A DNA stretch of 64,000 nt from Bedellia somnulentella (lineage: Eukaryota; Arthropoda; Insecta; Lepidoptera; Bedelliidae). The stretch lies in contig OY755173.1 of the NCBI GenBank assembly GCA_963576735.1, positions 17,950,873 through 18,014,872 on the forward strand, written 5' to 3'. Under the pieces are notes generated by a model. It made no database searches and was not told the origin of the DNA. It saw nothing but the letters and a program-made list of their open reading frames with translations. A program made the translations under genes and the position numbers. Of this stretch, positions 1-9,664 are shown piece after piece; the stretch's first letter is position 1, and every line of letters begins with the position of its first letter.

Positions 1-2
1 AC

Positions 3-467
3 ATCTATCTTCAGAAAAGTGTAAGAGGTGGTAGTCCTAATGTCCTCTACTCACCAAGTCCCTGTTCCTTTCCTCCCAAAGATATACTTTTCCTCCACGC
101 AGTGAGTGGGTGTGATACCACGTCAGCACCGTATGGATTGGGAAAGAACAAAATTTGCAGCACCTATATGAAGAATACCGCCCTCTCTGCAGTAGTGGCT
201 CCGTTTCTTACATCAAACGCTACTCCTCAGCAAATCAAGGACGCTGGAGAAAAGTTCCTGGTAGTAGTTTATGGAGGCAATATTGACAATGACAACCTTG
301 ACGACTTGCAGTACCGATTATTTACACGATCAGTGACGAAGGCTAAATTGGAACTAGCCCGCTATAACGACGACGGCGAGGACGTCCTTAACAGCCTGAT
401 TGTGCACGAGGACGACGAGCAATTAGAAGCAGAACCAACGGCTAAAAAATCTCGACAGGAACTGTAA
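3..467 (+). CDS. C-terminal end of 'SGCDTTS'-type transposon-associated protein (5' partial)
   Basis: An open frame enters from the left edge of the window and runs to the stop at 465-467, so this is a 3' fragment of a longer gene. The only start-like codon near the motif is a GTG at 102; reading upstream gives KDILFLHAVSGCDTTSAPYG, so 102 is not the true start. The motif LHAxSGCDTTS is recurrent in uncharacterised, repeat-associated proteins of insects and cnidarians. The catalytic role, if any, is unknown to me. The tail is acidic (DDGEDVL, HEDDEQLE) and ends in a lysine/arginine cluster (AKKSRQEL), which could be a nuclear signal. No neighbouring gene supports a host function, and the surrounding DNA is repeats. 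It may be part of a decayed or domesticated mobile element. Confidence 0.55.
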   Translation: MYLQKSVRGGSPNVLYSPSPCSFPPKDILFLHAVSGCDTTSAPYGLGKNKICSTYMKNTALSAVVAPFLTSNATPQQIKDAGEKFLVVVYGGNIDNDNLDDLQYRLFTRSVTKAKLELARYNDDGEDVLNSLIVHEDDEQLEAEPTAKKSRQEL

Positions 468-1157
468 TGAGTACAAATGCGTACCTACTATGTATGAGAG
501 ACCTTTCAACAATATCTCTGTTGCCTCTAGTGTATACTTTGTCAAAACCTTAATTTTGTTAATATCATTAATTTTGTTTACGAAAGGACTACGTCTTTTT
601 TTACCTACTCTGGAACACTTATGTAGTGGAGGGAAGGAGAGGGAGACGGAATATCGGTCTAAAAAGTAACTAATGTCAATACCAATATTACCGACATGAT
701 ATATGGTTGGTATGAAATTACAGTAGAAAATAAGCTTTTGAGAATTGGGGTTAGGTGGGGAAGGGAGGGGGGATTGGGGGGGGGGTCAAAATTACAGACC
801 ATAATAACAACAATTATTATTATTAAAATAAGAAATAAGGTTGGTTTCTGCTTTTTTAAGGTATTTTTACTGAATTTCGGAAAAAATATTTTCTGCGAAG
901 CGCCATATCTTAGTAAGGAATTGACATAGAGACATATGTGAGTACTCAAATTGTAGATAATTTCACGTACTACAAAATGTTTCTGATCGCTTTTGTCGTA
1001 GGATGTAAGGAAAAAAGGTATTTGACGAAAAACTGACGAAAGGTCGAGATTTTTGCAGTTCTCCCCCCCCTCCTCTTTTTGCACAGGGTCCTCGAGGTCC
1101 AAAACTTGACAAAATGTTAATTAACCATCCCTAAACAACATCTCCAAGTTTCATTAA
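468..1157. other. gene-free stretch, low-complexity G-run
   Basis: No convincing gene. It contains a G-rich low-complexity run (about 751-787, with a 10-G run) followed by an AT-rich stretch of ATTATT units. A pyrimidine run lies at 1061-1080. The open frames here are low-complexity translations. Confidence 0.5.
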
Positions 1158-1418
1158 ATTCCGACCTTTTTCTATCTGAAACCACCTGTCGACCGGACTA
1201 AAAGGCAGGATCAAAATAATGTACAACTGATTCCCACACAACTAGAAAAAAGCGTTTCCGACGAAAGTTTATTAAATTCTACGGCACTAGATAATAGTAT
1301 ATCAGCGAGCTTACCAAATTTTTCTTTATCCCAAAGCGCAGACATTACTGAATTAAAATATGAAAACGACAATTTAAAGAGTGAACTGTTAACGGCACAC
1401 GAAGAAATCGAAAAGCTT

Positions 1419-1421
<3 letters not shown>
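1158..1421 (+). pseudogene. LINE-1 ORF1, N-terminal part
   Basis: The frame is open from the codon after a TAA at 1155 to a TGA at 1419. The peptide has polar sequence followed by a heptad-like stretch (ADITELKYENDNLKSELL, then HEEIEKL), consistent with the coiled coil that often precedes the functional domain in LINE ORF1 proteins. No ATG is present. The coiled coil continues in another frame after the T tract (KIENDELKQSFEKF), which shows that both parts once formed a single protein. Confidence 0.6.

Positions 1422-1452
<31 letters not shown>
1422..1452. repeat. T31 homopolymer inside ORF1
   Basis: An uninterrupted run of 31 T lies exactly at the break between the two halves of the ORF1 coiled coil and shifts the frame. 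It could be slippage of a short T run, an antisense poly(A) tail left by another insertion, or an assembly artefact. Confidence 0.8.
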
Positions 1453-1458
<6 letters not shown>

Positions 1459-2331
1459 GAAAATGATGAATTGAAGCAATCATTTGAAAAATTTTGCAAT
1501 AAAAACGCAATAAATAATAAAGCCAATTTCATAAAATCCCCATCGACATCCACACCTAAACATTGCAGTGAAAATTCTTTTGTGTCGAAAAAAACAAAAG
1601 TTGGGAAAACTATTACACTAACGCCTAAAATCCCTCCAACAACTTCAGATATCGAAATATTTGAGGTCAATAACGACCAAAATAATTCAGGAAAGCAACC
1701 AAACCCAGGCCAAAAAGAATGTATTAAAAAGCAAAAACAACAAGTCATAATATTGGCTGACGAGCAAGGCCGAGGATTAGCAGGTACTTTACAAAATCTA
1801 TTGGGAGATTCATTCAAAGTATTTTGTATGTATAAACCTGGAGCACCAATTCATGAAATATTAAAACCGATGAGATTGTATAAAGAGCCATTAACCAAAA
1901 ATGATTACATCATAATTATTGGTGGCATGCATGATTGTGATCCCTATAGACTCTTGTCTCACCTTAATTTCAATTTGCACAATACATCGGAGCCTCATAT
2001 TATAATATGCCAAAATAGAAACAATTATTATATAAATGAAAATAAATTAAATAATGAATTAAAATTTTTATGCAGCCATTTTGAAAATGCAGAATACCTG
2101 GAGCTTAATCACCAGTGCGAATATTATGGGCAAAGAAAATATTCCTCATATTTGGGCCAAAATATACTTAGGAGCATATTGCGCAATCAATATAAAATGA
2201 ATTATTATCAATTTTGTAAATGTAAAGAGACAATTAAAAATACAAGAGATCAAGCAGTCCAAACGGAAAGTCATGAAATGAATAGCGGTGCTGAAATGAG
2301 CGGAACTGATATTCCTTTTTTAGAGAACTAG
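1453..2331 (+). pseudogene. LINE-1 ORF1, SGNH-esterase-like C-terminal part
   Basis: Open frame of 286 residues from a TTG at 1471, with in-frame coding sequence back to 1453. After a lysine-rich linker it has a domain opening with VIILADEQGRGLAGTLQ and continuing with DYIIIIGGMHDC. The layout resembles block I (GDSxxxG) and the following GxxD region of SGNH/GDSL hydrolases, which occur as ORF1 domains in several CR1-group LINEs and are thought to act on RNP or membrane interaction. Here the canonical nucleophile position reads ADEQGRG, so activity is doubtful. The C-terminal part has paired cysteines (CKCKET). It overlaps the start of ORF2, which lies in the +2 frame. Confidence 0.6.
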
Positions 2332-2666
2332 TTTCAAAAAAAAATACAGTTTTACATCAGAATATTGAAGGATTACTTAATAAACAAGAAAATATAGAAA
2401 TCGTTTTGAGTGAATTCTCAAATAAAGGGATTATTTTTGATGCAATTTGTTTTACTGAACATTTTATTCGAGCGGGACATGACAGTTTGCTACAAATAAA
2501 TGGGTATAACTTAGCAGCTGCTTTTCATCGTATTGATAAAAATAGAGGTGGTTCCTGTATTTTACTACGCGATGGACTGGAATATGAAATGATTGACGAA
2601 ATATCAGCCATAGCATCACCAATGGATTTTGAATGTTGTGGTATATTCATTTTAAATTTAATTTAA
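2331..2666 (+). pseudogene. LINE-1 ORF2, N-terminal EEP endonuclease part
   Basis: The frame is open through the ORF1 stop (LVSKKNTVLHQNIEGLLNKQ). HQNIEGLLNK is the classic opening of an apurinic-like LINE endonuclease. It continues through FDAICFTEHFI and GGSCILLRDGLEYE, then stops at 2664-2666 in an AT-rich stretch. The expected next block (the YRPP region) is missing before the main ORF2 frame resumes at 2680. A deletion plus frameshift has therefore removed the middle of the nuclease. Confidence 0.75.
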
Positions 2667-2679
2667 TTTAAGTGTATTT

Positions 2680-5154
2680 TTGGATAAACTTAATGTTGTT
2701 CTAAATAAGATAGGCAAAGGTAATCACAGGATTATTATATGCGGAGATTTCAATATAGATTTCAAAAAACCAAGTGATGCTAAAACAAAGCAAGTCTTAA
2801 ATTTATTGCATAATCATAACTTAAGACCACAAATTAATGAGTACACACATGTGACTTACAATTCAAGAACTTGTATCGATAATATTTTGACAAACTTTAA
2901 AGGGCTAGGAAAAGTACAAAAATTAGGTCTCTCTAGACATTATGCTCAATGTTTTCAGTTTTCGTCTGTTAATATAGATAAATACACAAAGTTTTGGTAT
3001 GAGTATAAACCAGATTTATCAAAGGATAACGTTAGGAAATTTCTCAGTTGTATAAATAATATAAATTTTGAGTATGTTCTTAGTGAAACTGATTTCTCAC
3101 TAGCATTTGATATATTTTATAATGATCTTAAATTATTTTATGATTTACATTTCCCTTTTATAAAAGTAAAGAGAAGTACCAAAAATAATGTAACTTGGAT
3201 AACGAAAGGATTAAGAAAATCGAGTGACATGAAAAGAAAACTGTATTACAGGGCAAGGTCTAATCGATCAGAACATGATATCAAAAATTACTCTAAATAT
3301 TCAAAAATTCTACAAAAATGCGTGGCTAAATCAAATAAAATTTGTAATGAGCGATACATAAAAACATCCAAAAATACTTGTAAAGCATCTTGGAATGTAA
3401 TAAAAAACAGTAAATTTTTAAGAATGCCTCAATTTATTCGTGCAATTGAATTTAAAGAGGGAATTGAACGAAATCCGAAGCAACTTTGTAAAATATTTAA
3501 TGATTTTTTTGTAAAAGAAGTTTCCAGCAATTGCACTGGCGGTAGAACAAAGTTTAAGGACCACAAACTTAAATCTTTCTTTATAGCGCCTACTTCTGAA
3601 AATGAGGTCAAAACTATTATAAAAAATCTTAAAAATACTAATTCTGTCGGGATTGATAAGATTACCACAAAAATTCTAAAATTATGTGCAAATGCAATAT
3701 GTGTCCCTTTGTCTTACCTAATTAACCTTTCATTTCAACAAGGAGTATTCCCAAGCCAGTTGAAGATTTCCATTGTAAAACCTCTTCATAAAAAAGGATC
3801 GAAAACTAAGATAGATAATTATAGACCAATAACCCTTATTCCGATACTATCGAAAATATTTGAAAAAGCTATGTTAGTCCGATTGTCCGAATTTGTAGAA
3901 AAAGAACATATACTCAAACCGGAACAGTATGGGTTTCGAAAAAATAAATCGACAGTTTTAGCTATATTTAATTTGATCAAAAGTGTTATTGAGTCAATGG
4001 AAAAAAAAGTCCCAATCTGTGCAATAGCTATGGACTTAACTAAAGCATTTAATTATATGTGTCGACCTACTTTACTTTATAAACTAGAGAGGTACGGAAT
4101 CAGAGGGAATGCTTTGAAATGGATAGAATCATATATCAATAATAGATATGTATGTACCTCTCTCTTAGGGTTATCAAATAAAACAAAAATTTTACAGGAA
4201 TATCGGTCTAACTTTCTCATGGATGAATATGGAGTCCCCCAGGGAAGTATCTTGGGCCCATTTTTATTTCTCCTCTATATTAATGACTTCCCTGACGCAG
4301 TCAATTGTAAAATGATTTTGTACGCCGACGATAGTGTTGCTCTAATTTCAGATTCAAATGAATGTCCTTACGAAGATAAAATTAATAACGAATTTAAAAA
4401 AAATGTACATTGGACGGCCGAAAATAATTTGAAATTAAATTTTGGAAAAACCAAACTCATACAGTTTTATCATCCACAATCATCAGCTCAGGATATAACA
4501 CTCAAATATAATGATACAATGATAGAACAAGTAAATAGCACTTCATTGTTAGGTATAACCATTGACAAAAATATTAATTGGAAATATCATTGTAGTAATG
4601 TGTGTACTAAACTTAATAAATATTTATATGTTTTAAAACGTGTTGTAAAATTCTCGTCACTTAATGCTGGCAAAATGGCGTATCATGGTTATGTTTCCTC
4701 CATTCTTCGATATGGAATTATAATGTGGGGAAATTCTACGGATATCCAGTCTGTATTTATTGCGCAAAAAAAATGTTTAAGAGCCTTATGCAAAATAAAT
4801 GACCAAACTGAGTCTTGCAGGCCACTTTTCAAATTATTAAAAATTCTGCCACTAGCTTGCATTTACATATATGAAGTGTGTGTTTTCGTAAAGAGTAATA
4901 AATCACTTTTTAAGAATATGCCACTAACAAGGAGTGATAGACTTAATATAAAATTTAAAGACAAATTAGCAATGCCAGATCTGAGACAGGCTTTAAATAG
5001 GAAAAGTATTCTATATATGTCGTGCAAAATTTATAATAAAATACCTGATTACTTTAAGAATTTTCCTATAATATTATTTAAAAGAAAAATATTTGAATGG
5101 CTAATGGAAAAATGTTTCTATAGTGTTAAGGACTTATTAAAGGACGAAGAATAA
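2680..5154 (+). CDS. LINE-1 ORF2: EEP C-terminus and reverse transcriptase
   Basis: Open frame of 824 residues. Residues about 15-75 finish the EEP endonuclease: IIICGDFNIDF carries the conserved D and N, and TCIDNIL the later D. The reverse transcriptase starts near 365 with KPLHKKGSK and NYRPITLIPILSKIFE. It includes the catalytic aspartate in AMDLTKAFN (about 450), the VPQGSILGP block (about 517) and the ILYADDS active-site box (about 548), followed by the thumb and a C-terminal region with WGNSTD. In a complete element this protein nicks the target and copies the RNA at the nick. The RT core is uninterrupted, but the nuclease is broken upstream, so autonomous movement is unlikely. The start coordinate is only the first non-stop start-like codon, not a biological start. 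Confidence 0.85.
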   Translation: MDKLNVVLNKIGKGNHRIIICGDFNIDFKKPSDAKTKQVLNLLHNHNLRPQINEYTHVTYNSRTCIDNILTNFKGLGKVQKLGLSRHYAQCFQFSSVNIDKYTKFWYEYKPDLSKDNVRKFLSCINNINFEYVLSETDFSLAFDIFYNDLKLFYDLHFPFIKVKRSTKNNVTWITKGLRKSSDMKRKLYYRARSNRSEHDIKNYSKYSKILQKCVAKSNKICNERYIKTSKNTCKASWNVIKNSKFLRMPQFIRAIEFKEGIERNPKQLCKIFNDFFVKEVSSNCTGGRTKFKDHKLKSFFIAPTSENEVKTIIKNLKNTNSVGIDKITTKILKLCANAICVPLSYLINLSFQQGVFPSQLKISIVKPLHKKGSKTKIDNYRPITLIPILSKIFEKAMLVRLSEFVEKEHILKPEQYGFRKNKSTVLAIFNLIKSVIESMEKKVPICAIAMDLTKAFNYMCRPTLLYKLERYGIRGNALKWIESYINNRYVCTSLLGLSNKTKILQEYRSNFLMDEYGVPQGSILGPFLFLLYINDFPDAVNCKMILYADDSVALISDSNECPYEDKINNEFKKNVHWTAENNLKLNFGKTKLIQFYHPQSSAQDITLKYNDTMIEQVNSTSLLGITIDKNINWKYHCSNVCTKLNKYLYVLKRVVKFSSLNAGKMAYHGYVSSILRYGIIMWGNSTDIQSVFIAQKKCLRALCKINDQTESCRPLFKLLKILPLACIYIYEVCVFVKSNKSLFKNMPLTRSDRLNIKFKDKLAMPDLRQALNRKSILYMSCKIYNKIPDYFKNFPIILFKRKIFEWLMEKCFYSVKDLLKDEE

Positions 5155-6570
5155 TATTTAATTTTAATGTTAACATGTTTTTATGTTTTATTATAATTCA
5201 GTTTTCGTTCTGATATGTTTTAATTGATTGAAAGGTATTATATTTTTTATTTTTTTATGTAGTTAACTTAAACTGATGATGATATCTCTGTGGCATAGGG
5301 TTATATTTTATTTTATTTGTATATTTTTCACTGACTTCAATTTATGAATAGTACATTTAGAGTTATATTTAAGAACATTAATTTTATTAATTAATTAGCA
5401 ATACTGCATGATGACATTTCTATGAATTTCAATAAAATGACGTAGTTAAACTATGTACTAATGTCGTACACTCGAAAGAGTAGATTGTGACAGTCACTAC
5501 TATAAATTTATGTAACATCTTTTGTTGTATCCGCAATCATGACAATAAAATGGTTTCAATGGTTTCAATGGTATTTACGACGTGAACATAGATAGTATAC
5601 GTGACCTTTTATTACAGTTTTATCATACAAAGAAATCATTGATATTTTTCGTTTAGTAAATAAGTGGTAATTGCATGATTCTATATCCTTTTTACTGTTG
5701 TATTTTAATCTAACGTAGGGTAACAAATGACAATATAATACTTTTGATCGCTCGTCTGTAGTAAATGCACGTCCGAAAAATGATATCTACATGTTGTCTT
5801 AATACGCTGAGAGTATAACCTGGTGTCTTTTATTTCATATCTTTCCGCTAATGGTTGAGGAAAATTGTGCTCTTTACGGAACATGTGTCGTAGTAAAGTG
5901 TATTTACTTTGTTCCGTATGAAGGGAGTGTAGTTTGGTCACGTTTATGTTCTTACAAGTAATAAAATAGTTAAGAGATGCGCTTTATTTATACTAGTAGA
6001 AAGAGGTTCTATAATTGATGTTTTTTCCTAAATTTATTTCTTTAATCGAATCTAACATTCATAAAGAATAAGGTGGAGCAGTGACTGGAAAAAAGTGTTA
6101 AACACTCAGGCTTCACAATGATCGCTGCTGCATAAGGCAAAAGTATGTATTGTGTTCAAGCTAAATAGGACAGGGTGGGAAAGAGTTCTAAGGAGTGATC
6201 AAGTGGCTTATGTCATACATTATAGTGCTGGTGGCATACATATGTCATACATTATAGTTGTAATGGGGCTGATGGAGGCTACTGCCTGTATTGGTTATGT
6301 TTATGAATAAATAAATAAATAATTAAGGGTTCTTCACTCTGACTGATAATGTCTAGAGCGGTATGTTTTAGTAATGTATCGAATATTTTCAAGCGCATAT
6401 TGGAACCTTCGTATTCACATTTAAATTCGCAATATTTCTATAAAGGTTCTGCGGTGCTAGTACGATAAGTAATGAAACACGTCGGGGCGCACGAGAAAGA
6501 CGTTTTTGTCGATGCACCGCTGGGAACACTTTTTCAGATACATTCTAATCAACTAAGCAATTATCTAAAC
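5155..6570. other. LINE-1 3' UTR, then gene-free DNA with a LINE tail
   Basis: 5155-5573 is the LINE-1 3' UTR. Beyond it there is AT-rich sequence without a convincing gene. TATGTCATACATTATAG is repeated at about 6210 and 6242. A tail GTTTATGAATAAATAAATAAATAA (6298-6322) probably marks the 3' end of a further truncated LINE. Confidence 0.4.
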
Positions 6571-6575
6571 AAGAT

Positions 6576-6828
6576 GCCGTGTAGTACCGGCTTAGAATTT
6601 CACTACCCATTTTTACCCACGGGTGTCGTAAGATGCGACTAAGGGTATGGGGCTTTTCTAAGTGATTCTTGCGCGATGCGGTTGGAGACCGATCATCAAA
6701 ATAACTTTATTTCTACTCTATCTTGTCCACTATCAACTTCCAAATGTGGCTGAAGAGTTTCTAGCTCTGAAGCTCTGGCTATCCCGTTTCGGGATTAAAG
6801 GCCGTGAGTATTTTGTATGTATGTGTAG
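6576..6828 (+). repeat. family A copy (divergent, full length)
   Basis: Matches family A from GCCGTGTAGTACCGGCTTAG to GCCGTGAGTATTTTGTATG. It belongs to a variant subfamily with ACCCACGGGTGTCG in place of the usual TTCCGGTGGGTGTACG. Confidence 0.75.
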
Positions 6829-7169
6829 ACAATGGGCGTAATATTATGAAAGCTGAATTTATATGAGCGCGCATTTGCAATGTTAAAAAAAATAACACTC
6901 AGTCCTGAAGTCTATCCGCGTCATGTATTCGCGATGTTGAACTATAATTTACACATGAATCTAAGTTAACTTAATAGTCCATTGAGTACGAAAGTGTAAA
7001 ATAAAATGGGTGAACAAAATGGCGGCGTAGTTCCATTGATTCACCGAACAATCCGCATTATTGCTTGTTGTTATCACGTTTCCGTTCCGCTGGACTTCAT
7101 ATCCGCTGGAGTTCCGATTTGGCTCATACAAATCTAGTTGGCTTTTAAGATTTAATTTATTTAAAATAA

Positions 7170-7543
7170 CGACGACGTGATAGCTCAATGGGTAGAACAC
7201 CGGTTAACGTGTAAGCGACTAGTGTTCAAATCCCGGGTCGGGCCTACACCAATTTGTCTTTTCTAAAGACATACGTGTTGTTAATTTATCATGGTTGTTA
7301 ACGGTGAGGGAAAACATCGTGAGGAAACCCACATGGCTGAGTTGTACTTAGTCATGTGACAGTGTATTCGTACAAAACGGCGATAGGACTGCCCCCTATC
7401 ACGTGAGTACACTGTCCATGCAAAACGTGGGTACTCTGAACACCGGGTGACTAAGTCACGTGATGTTCAGAAGTATTAGTACCTCTGCCAACCCCTTCGG
7501 GGATATTCGGCGTGAACGTTTATGTATTATGTATGTATGTATG
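7170..7543 (+). repeat. S1 tRNA-derived SINE, full length with target duplication
   Basis: The head has a pol III A box (TAGCTCAATGGGTAGAAC) and B box (GTTCAAATCCCG) spaced as in a tRNA. A body of about 270 bp follows. The 3' end is CCCCTTCGGGGATATTCGGC then GTGAACGTTTATG and a (TATG)n tail. The 10-bp direct repeat TTTAAAATAA flanks it at 7160-7169 and 7544-7553, which indicates retroposition. The tail resembles those of families A and C. Confidence 0.9.
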
Positions 7544-7807
7544 TTTAAAATAAAAGTTGGTATTTTTCCGTAATTGTGGTTACAGCTCTAGGATGTTTTT
7601 ATTGGGCCCTATATTTCACCCTATGACAAAAATATCTAAGAAGAAAATAAGTCATAATTATTTATATCTTTTAATAATATTTTTATGTCAAATATACCCG
7701 AACGGATGATAGAAATACTTTTTTTTACTATATCATATGATGGTAATCACATGACTTTGCTGACATATATCAAGTGTTTAGAGTACCATTTTTCCTGCCG
7801 CCCTAAC

Positions 7808-7860
7808 GCCGTATATCCCTGGAGGGGTTGGAAGAGGTACTAATACTTCTGAACATCACT
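7808..7860 (-). repeat. S1 SINE, 3' part (interrupted copy)
   Basis: Reverse-strand S1 tail (ACGCCGTATATCCCTGGAGG, then ACTTCTGAACATCACT). It is continued at 8154 after an inserted tRNA-like repeat. Confidence 0.75.
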
Positions 7861-7867
7861 TGTCATT

Positions 7868-8140
7868 ATAAAAATGTTTTTGTTCATGAAACGTAATGTG
7901 GGGATTATTACTAATAAATAAAGAAAAAAAATAGTAACTAGCGGGTTCGAATTTGTTAAAGATTCGGAGGTAGGTAACGCTAACACTACTTAAAAAGTTT
8001 AAAGGAAACAAAGGAATGAAGAATTTCGCACTAGAAGCCACTTGACATTATAGCTCAATTGGCAGAGTGACGGGGGGTTTACCCGGAGGTCGCGGGTTCA
8101 ATCCCCGCTAGTGTCGAGATTTTTCTTTCCTTTATTTATT
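7868..8140 (+). repeat. S2 tRNA-like repeat inserted in an S1 SINE
   Basis: A 273-bp unit starting with TGTTTTTGTTCATGAAACG, followed by GGGGATTATTACTAATAAATAAAG, and ending with a tRNA-like segment and TTTCCTTTATTTATT. It is flanked by ATCACTTGTCATT (7855-7867) and ATCACTTGACATT (8141-8153), a 13-bp duplication with one mismatch. Outside it the two halves of one S1 copy join cleanly. Confidence 0.7.
8044..8116 (+). tRNA. tRNA-like sequence in S2 repeat (probably a tRNA-derived pseudogene)
   Basis: 73 nt that fold as a cloverleaf. The acceptor is GACATTA/TAGTGTC (7 bp with one G-U), the D stem GCTC/GAGT, and the T arm GCGGG-TTCAATC-CCCGC. The anticodon stem is weak (CGGG/CCCG, 4 bp), and position 33 is G instead of the near-universal U, so it is probably not a decoding tRNA. 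A T5 run just downstream could end pol III transcription. Confidence 0.55.
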
Positions 8141-8318
8141 ATCACTTGACATTGTCTTCTGGTATTTAGAGTGTGTACTGTGTGTACTTGGACAGTGTAC
8201 TAACGTGATAGGGGCGGGCACGACTAAGTACATCTCAGCCATATGGGTTTCCTCACGATGTTTTCCCTCACCGTTAACAACCATGATAAATTAACCAAAC
8301 ATATGTCTTTAATAAAAT
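8141..8318 (-). repeat. S1 SINE, middle part (interrupted copy)
   Basis: Continuation of the reverse-strand S1 copy from 7860 (TTTCCTCACGATGTTTTCCC, then ACCGTTAACAACCATGATAA). The tRNA head is missing. Confidence 0.75.
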
Positions 8319-8416
8319 TATCACGTTTTTAATTTTAGTTAGTGTTATAATATAAGAAACATAACGCACCCACCTCCGCAAATCTTGAATCTTAAGTTCG
8401 AAGCATCAGAACACAG

Positions 8417-8655
8417 ACAAACTAATTAATAAAGAATAAATAAAGGAAAGAATAATTTCGACACAGGCGGGATTCGAACCCGCGACCTCGGGTATACGCC
8501 CCCGTCGCTCTTGCCAATTGAGCTACCGTGTCAATGGCTGCCAGCACAAAAGTCGCGGGTTAGAATACCGCCTGTGTCGAAATTTTTCTTTCCTTTATTT
8601 ATTCTTTATTAATTAGTAATAATCCCCACATGAGGTTTTCATGAACAAAAAGATT
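8417..8655. repeat. S2 inverted unit: fold-back with tRNA-like core
   Basis: The left arm (AATTAATAAAGAATAAATAA, GGAAAG, then CGACACAGGCGGG) is the reverse complement of the right arm at about 8553-8624, with a few mismatches. A reverse-strand tRNA-like sequence fills the middle. The right arm runs on into the S2 terminal sequence AATAATCCCCACATGAGG. Confidence 0.7.
8459..8532 (-). tRNA. tRNA-like sequence in S2 fold-back
   Basis: Reverse-strand copy of the S2 cloverleaf. The acceptor is GACACGG/CTGTGTC with one G-U, and the T arm is GCGGG-TTCGAAT-CCCGC. It has one extra base in the D loop. The anticodon arm is irregular, so it is classed as tRNA-derived rather than functional. Confidence 0.5.
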
Positions 8656-9060
8656 TTAAATTACAGACAAAATAGCATGCTACACCACAAAAAAACACCA
8701 CTCAGCCTCATTTTATTGCCAATATACCATACTCGTATATAAAGGATTTATCAACACAATTTAACTTAATAAAATTGAATCAATCACCATATGAATATCT
8801 ACCCGAATTGAATCCAAATTAATTGGTAAAGCAAATGGTTTGCGTAAACCTATATTGGGTCGACTGTCACCGTTTCAATCAAGGCACATTTGTATCATGT
8901 TTGAACACTGTAGGTCAATCATAAATTCACAACTTAATCGAATGCATATTGGAATAATTAATTATGACGTTATAAAATATGGAATACAATCAATTTGTGT
9001 TTACCATTCGCATACACGTTTAATATGGGGAATACTCCAAAACTTTGTTGAGTAGATATA

Positions 9061-9107
9061 TGCTGCCTTCGTGGTCTAGCGGTTATATGTGGAGGTTTTG
9101 GGATCTA
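9061..9107 (+). repeat. S4 tRNA-like SINE head fragment
   Basis: CCTTCGTGGTCTAGCGGTTA is a good pol III A-box region, typical of a tRNA-derived SINE head. The B box is missing. Confidence 0.5.
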
Positions 9108-9439
9108 TTTAGAGGTTCTGTTTATATTTGGGTTATTTTTTTCAATTCATTAATATTTCTTCTATGGGCTGCTATTCTTTTTGGTAGACGATGCGCTTGG
9201 TAAAACATTCATCATTATATATCCCCACCGAGGAATAAAACCTACACTTAATAGGGTGATATGGCCTTCAATTTGACAGACTAATCACTGCTATTGTTTC
9301 AGAAGACATGACTGAAAGCTCAACATGCCCTCAGAACCACGGAATCATCTTAAACATCAATTTATCAAGTCTTTCAAGTTTGCAGTGTTCTACCAGGATT
9401 CTAGTTATTATCTTCAAATTAAAGTTATTAGCATACCAA

Positions 9440-9503
9440 CGGAATCAAATTCTGGACCTCTGAATCGTGAGTGAAACGTTTTACTGCTAGACCATGGAGA
9501 CAC
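9440..9503 (-). repeat. S4 tRNA-like SINE head fragment (reverse)
   Basis: Read in reverse, CTCCATGGTCTAGCAGTAAA is an A box and the sequence around GAATTTGATTCC resembles a B box at tRNA spacing. Confidence 0.5.
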
Positions 9504-9664
9504 TAAACACACTGCCTACATTTCAACCACAGTTCCCTTTTCCTTCAGCTATGACTGGTAGCAAAACTGTGTTAATTAAAAACGTGCGGTAGTTTTTGAA
9601 ATATCAGGCATAGGTACAACAGATTCCAAAAATACCAAGTTGTTGGTTATATTCATATTTCGAA

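Larger units (their letters stand above)
1158..5573 (+). mobile_element. LINE-1 of this window: damaged non-LTR retrotransposon with esterase-like ORF1
   Basis: Two-ORF non-LTR element. ORF1 is split by a 31-T tract. ORF2 carries an endonuclease/exonuclease/phosphatase (EEP) domain and a reverse transcriptase. The 3' UTR ends with AATAAA at 5545-5550 followed by two copies of TGGTTTCAA (5551-5568), a short terminal repeat of the kind seen in CR1-like LINEs. No 5' UTR or ATG is visible for ORF1, so the 5' end is truncated or mutated. Clade assignment (CR1/Daphne/jockey group) is an inference. The element is inactive because ORF1 is interrupted and the endonuclease is frameshifted. Confidence 0.85.

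Noticed and set aside
659..1102. 147-codon minus-strand open frame and its antisense partner at 696-929
   Set aside because: Translations of a G-rich low-complexity run and AT-rich sequence (poly-I/V and P/L stretches); no domain, no promoter.
1389..1817. 142-codon minus-strand frame with a poly-lysine run
   Set aside because: Antisense shadow of LINE-1 ORF1; the lysines come from the T31 tract.
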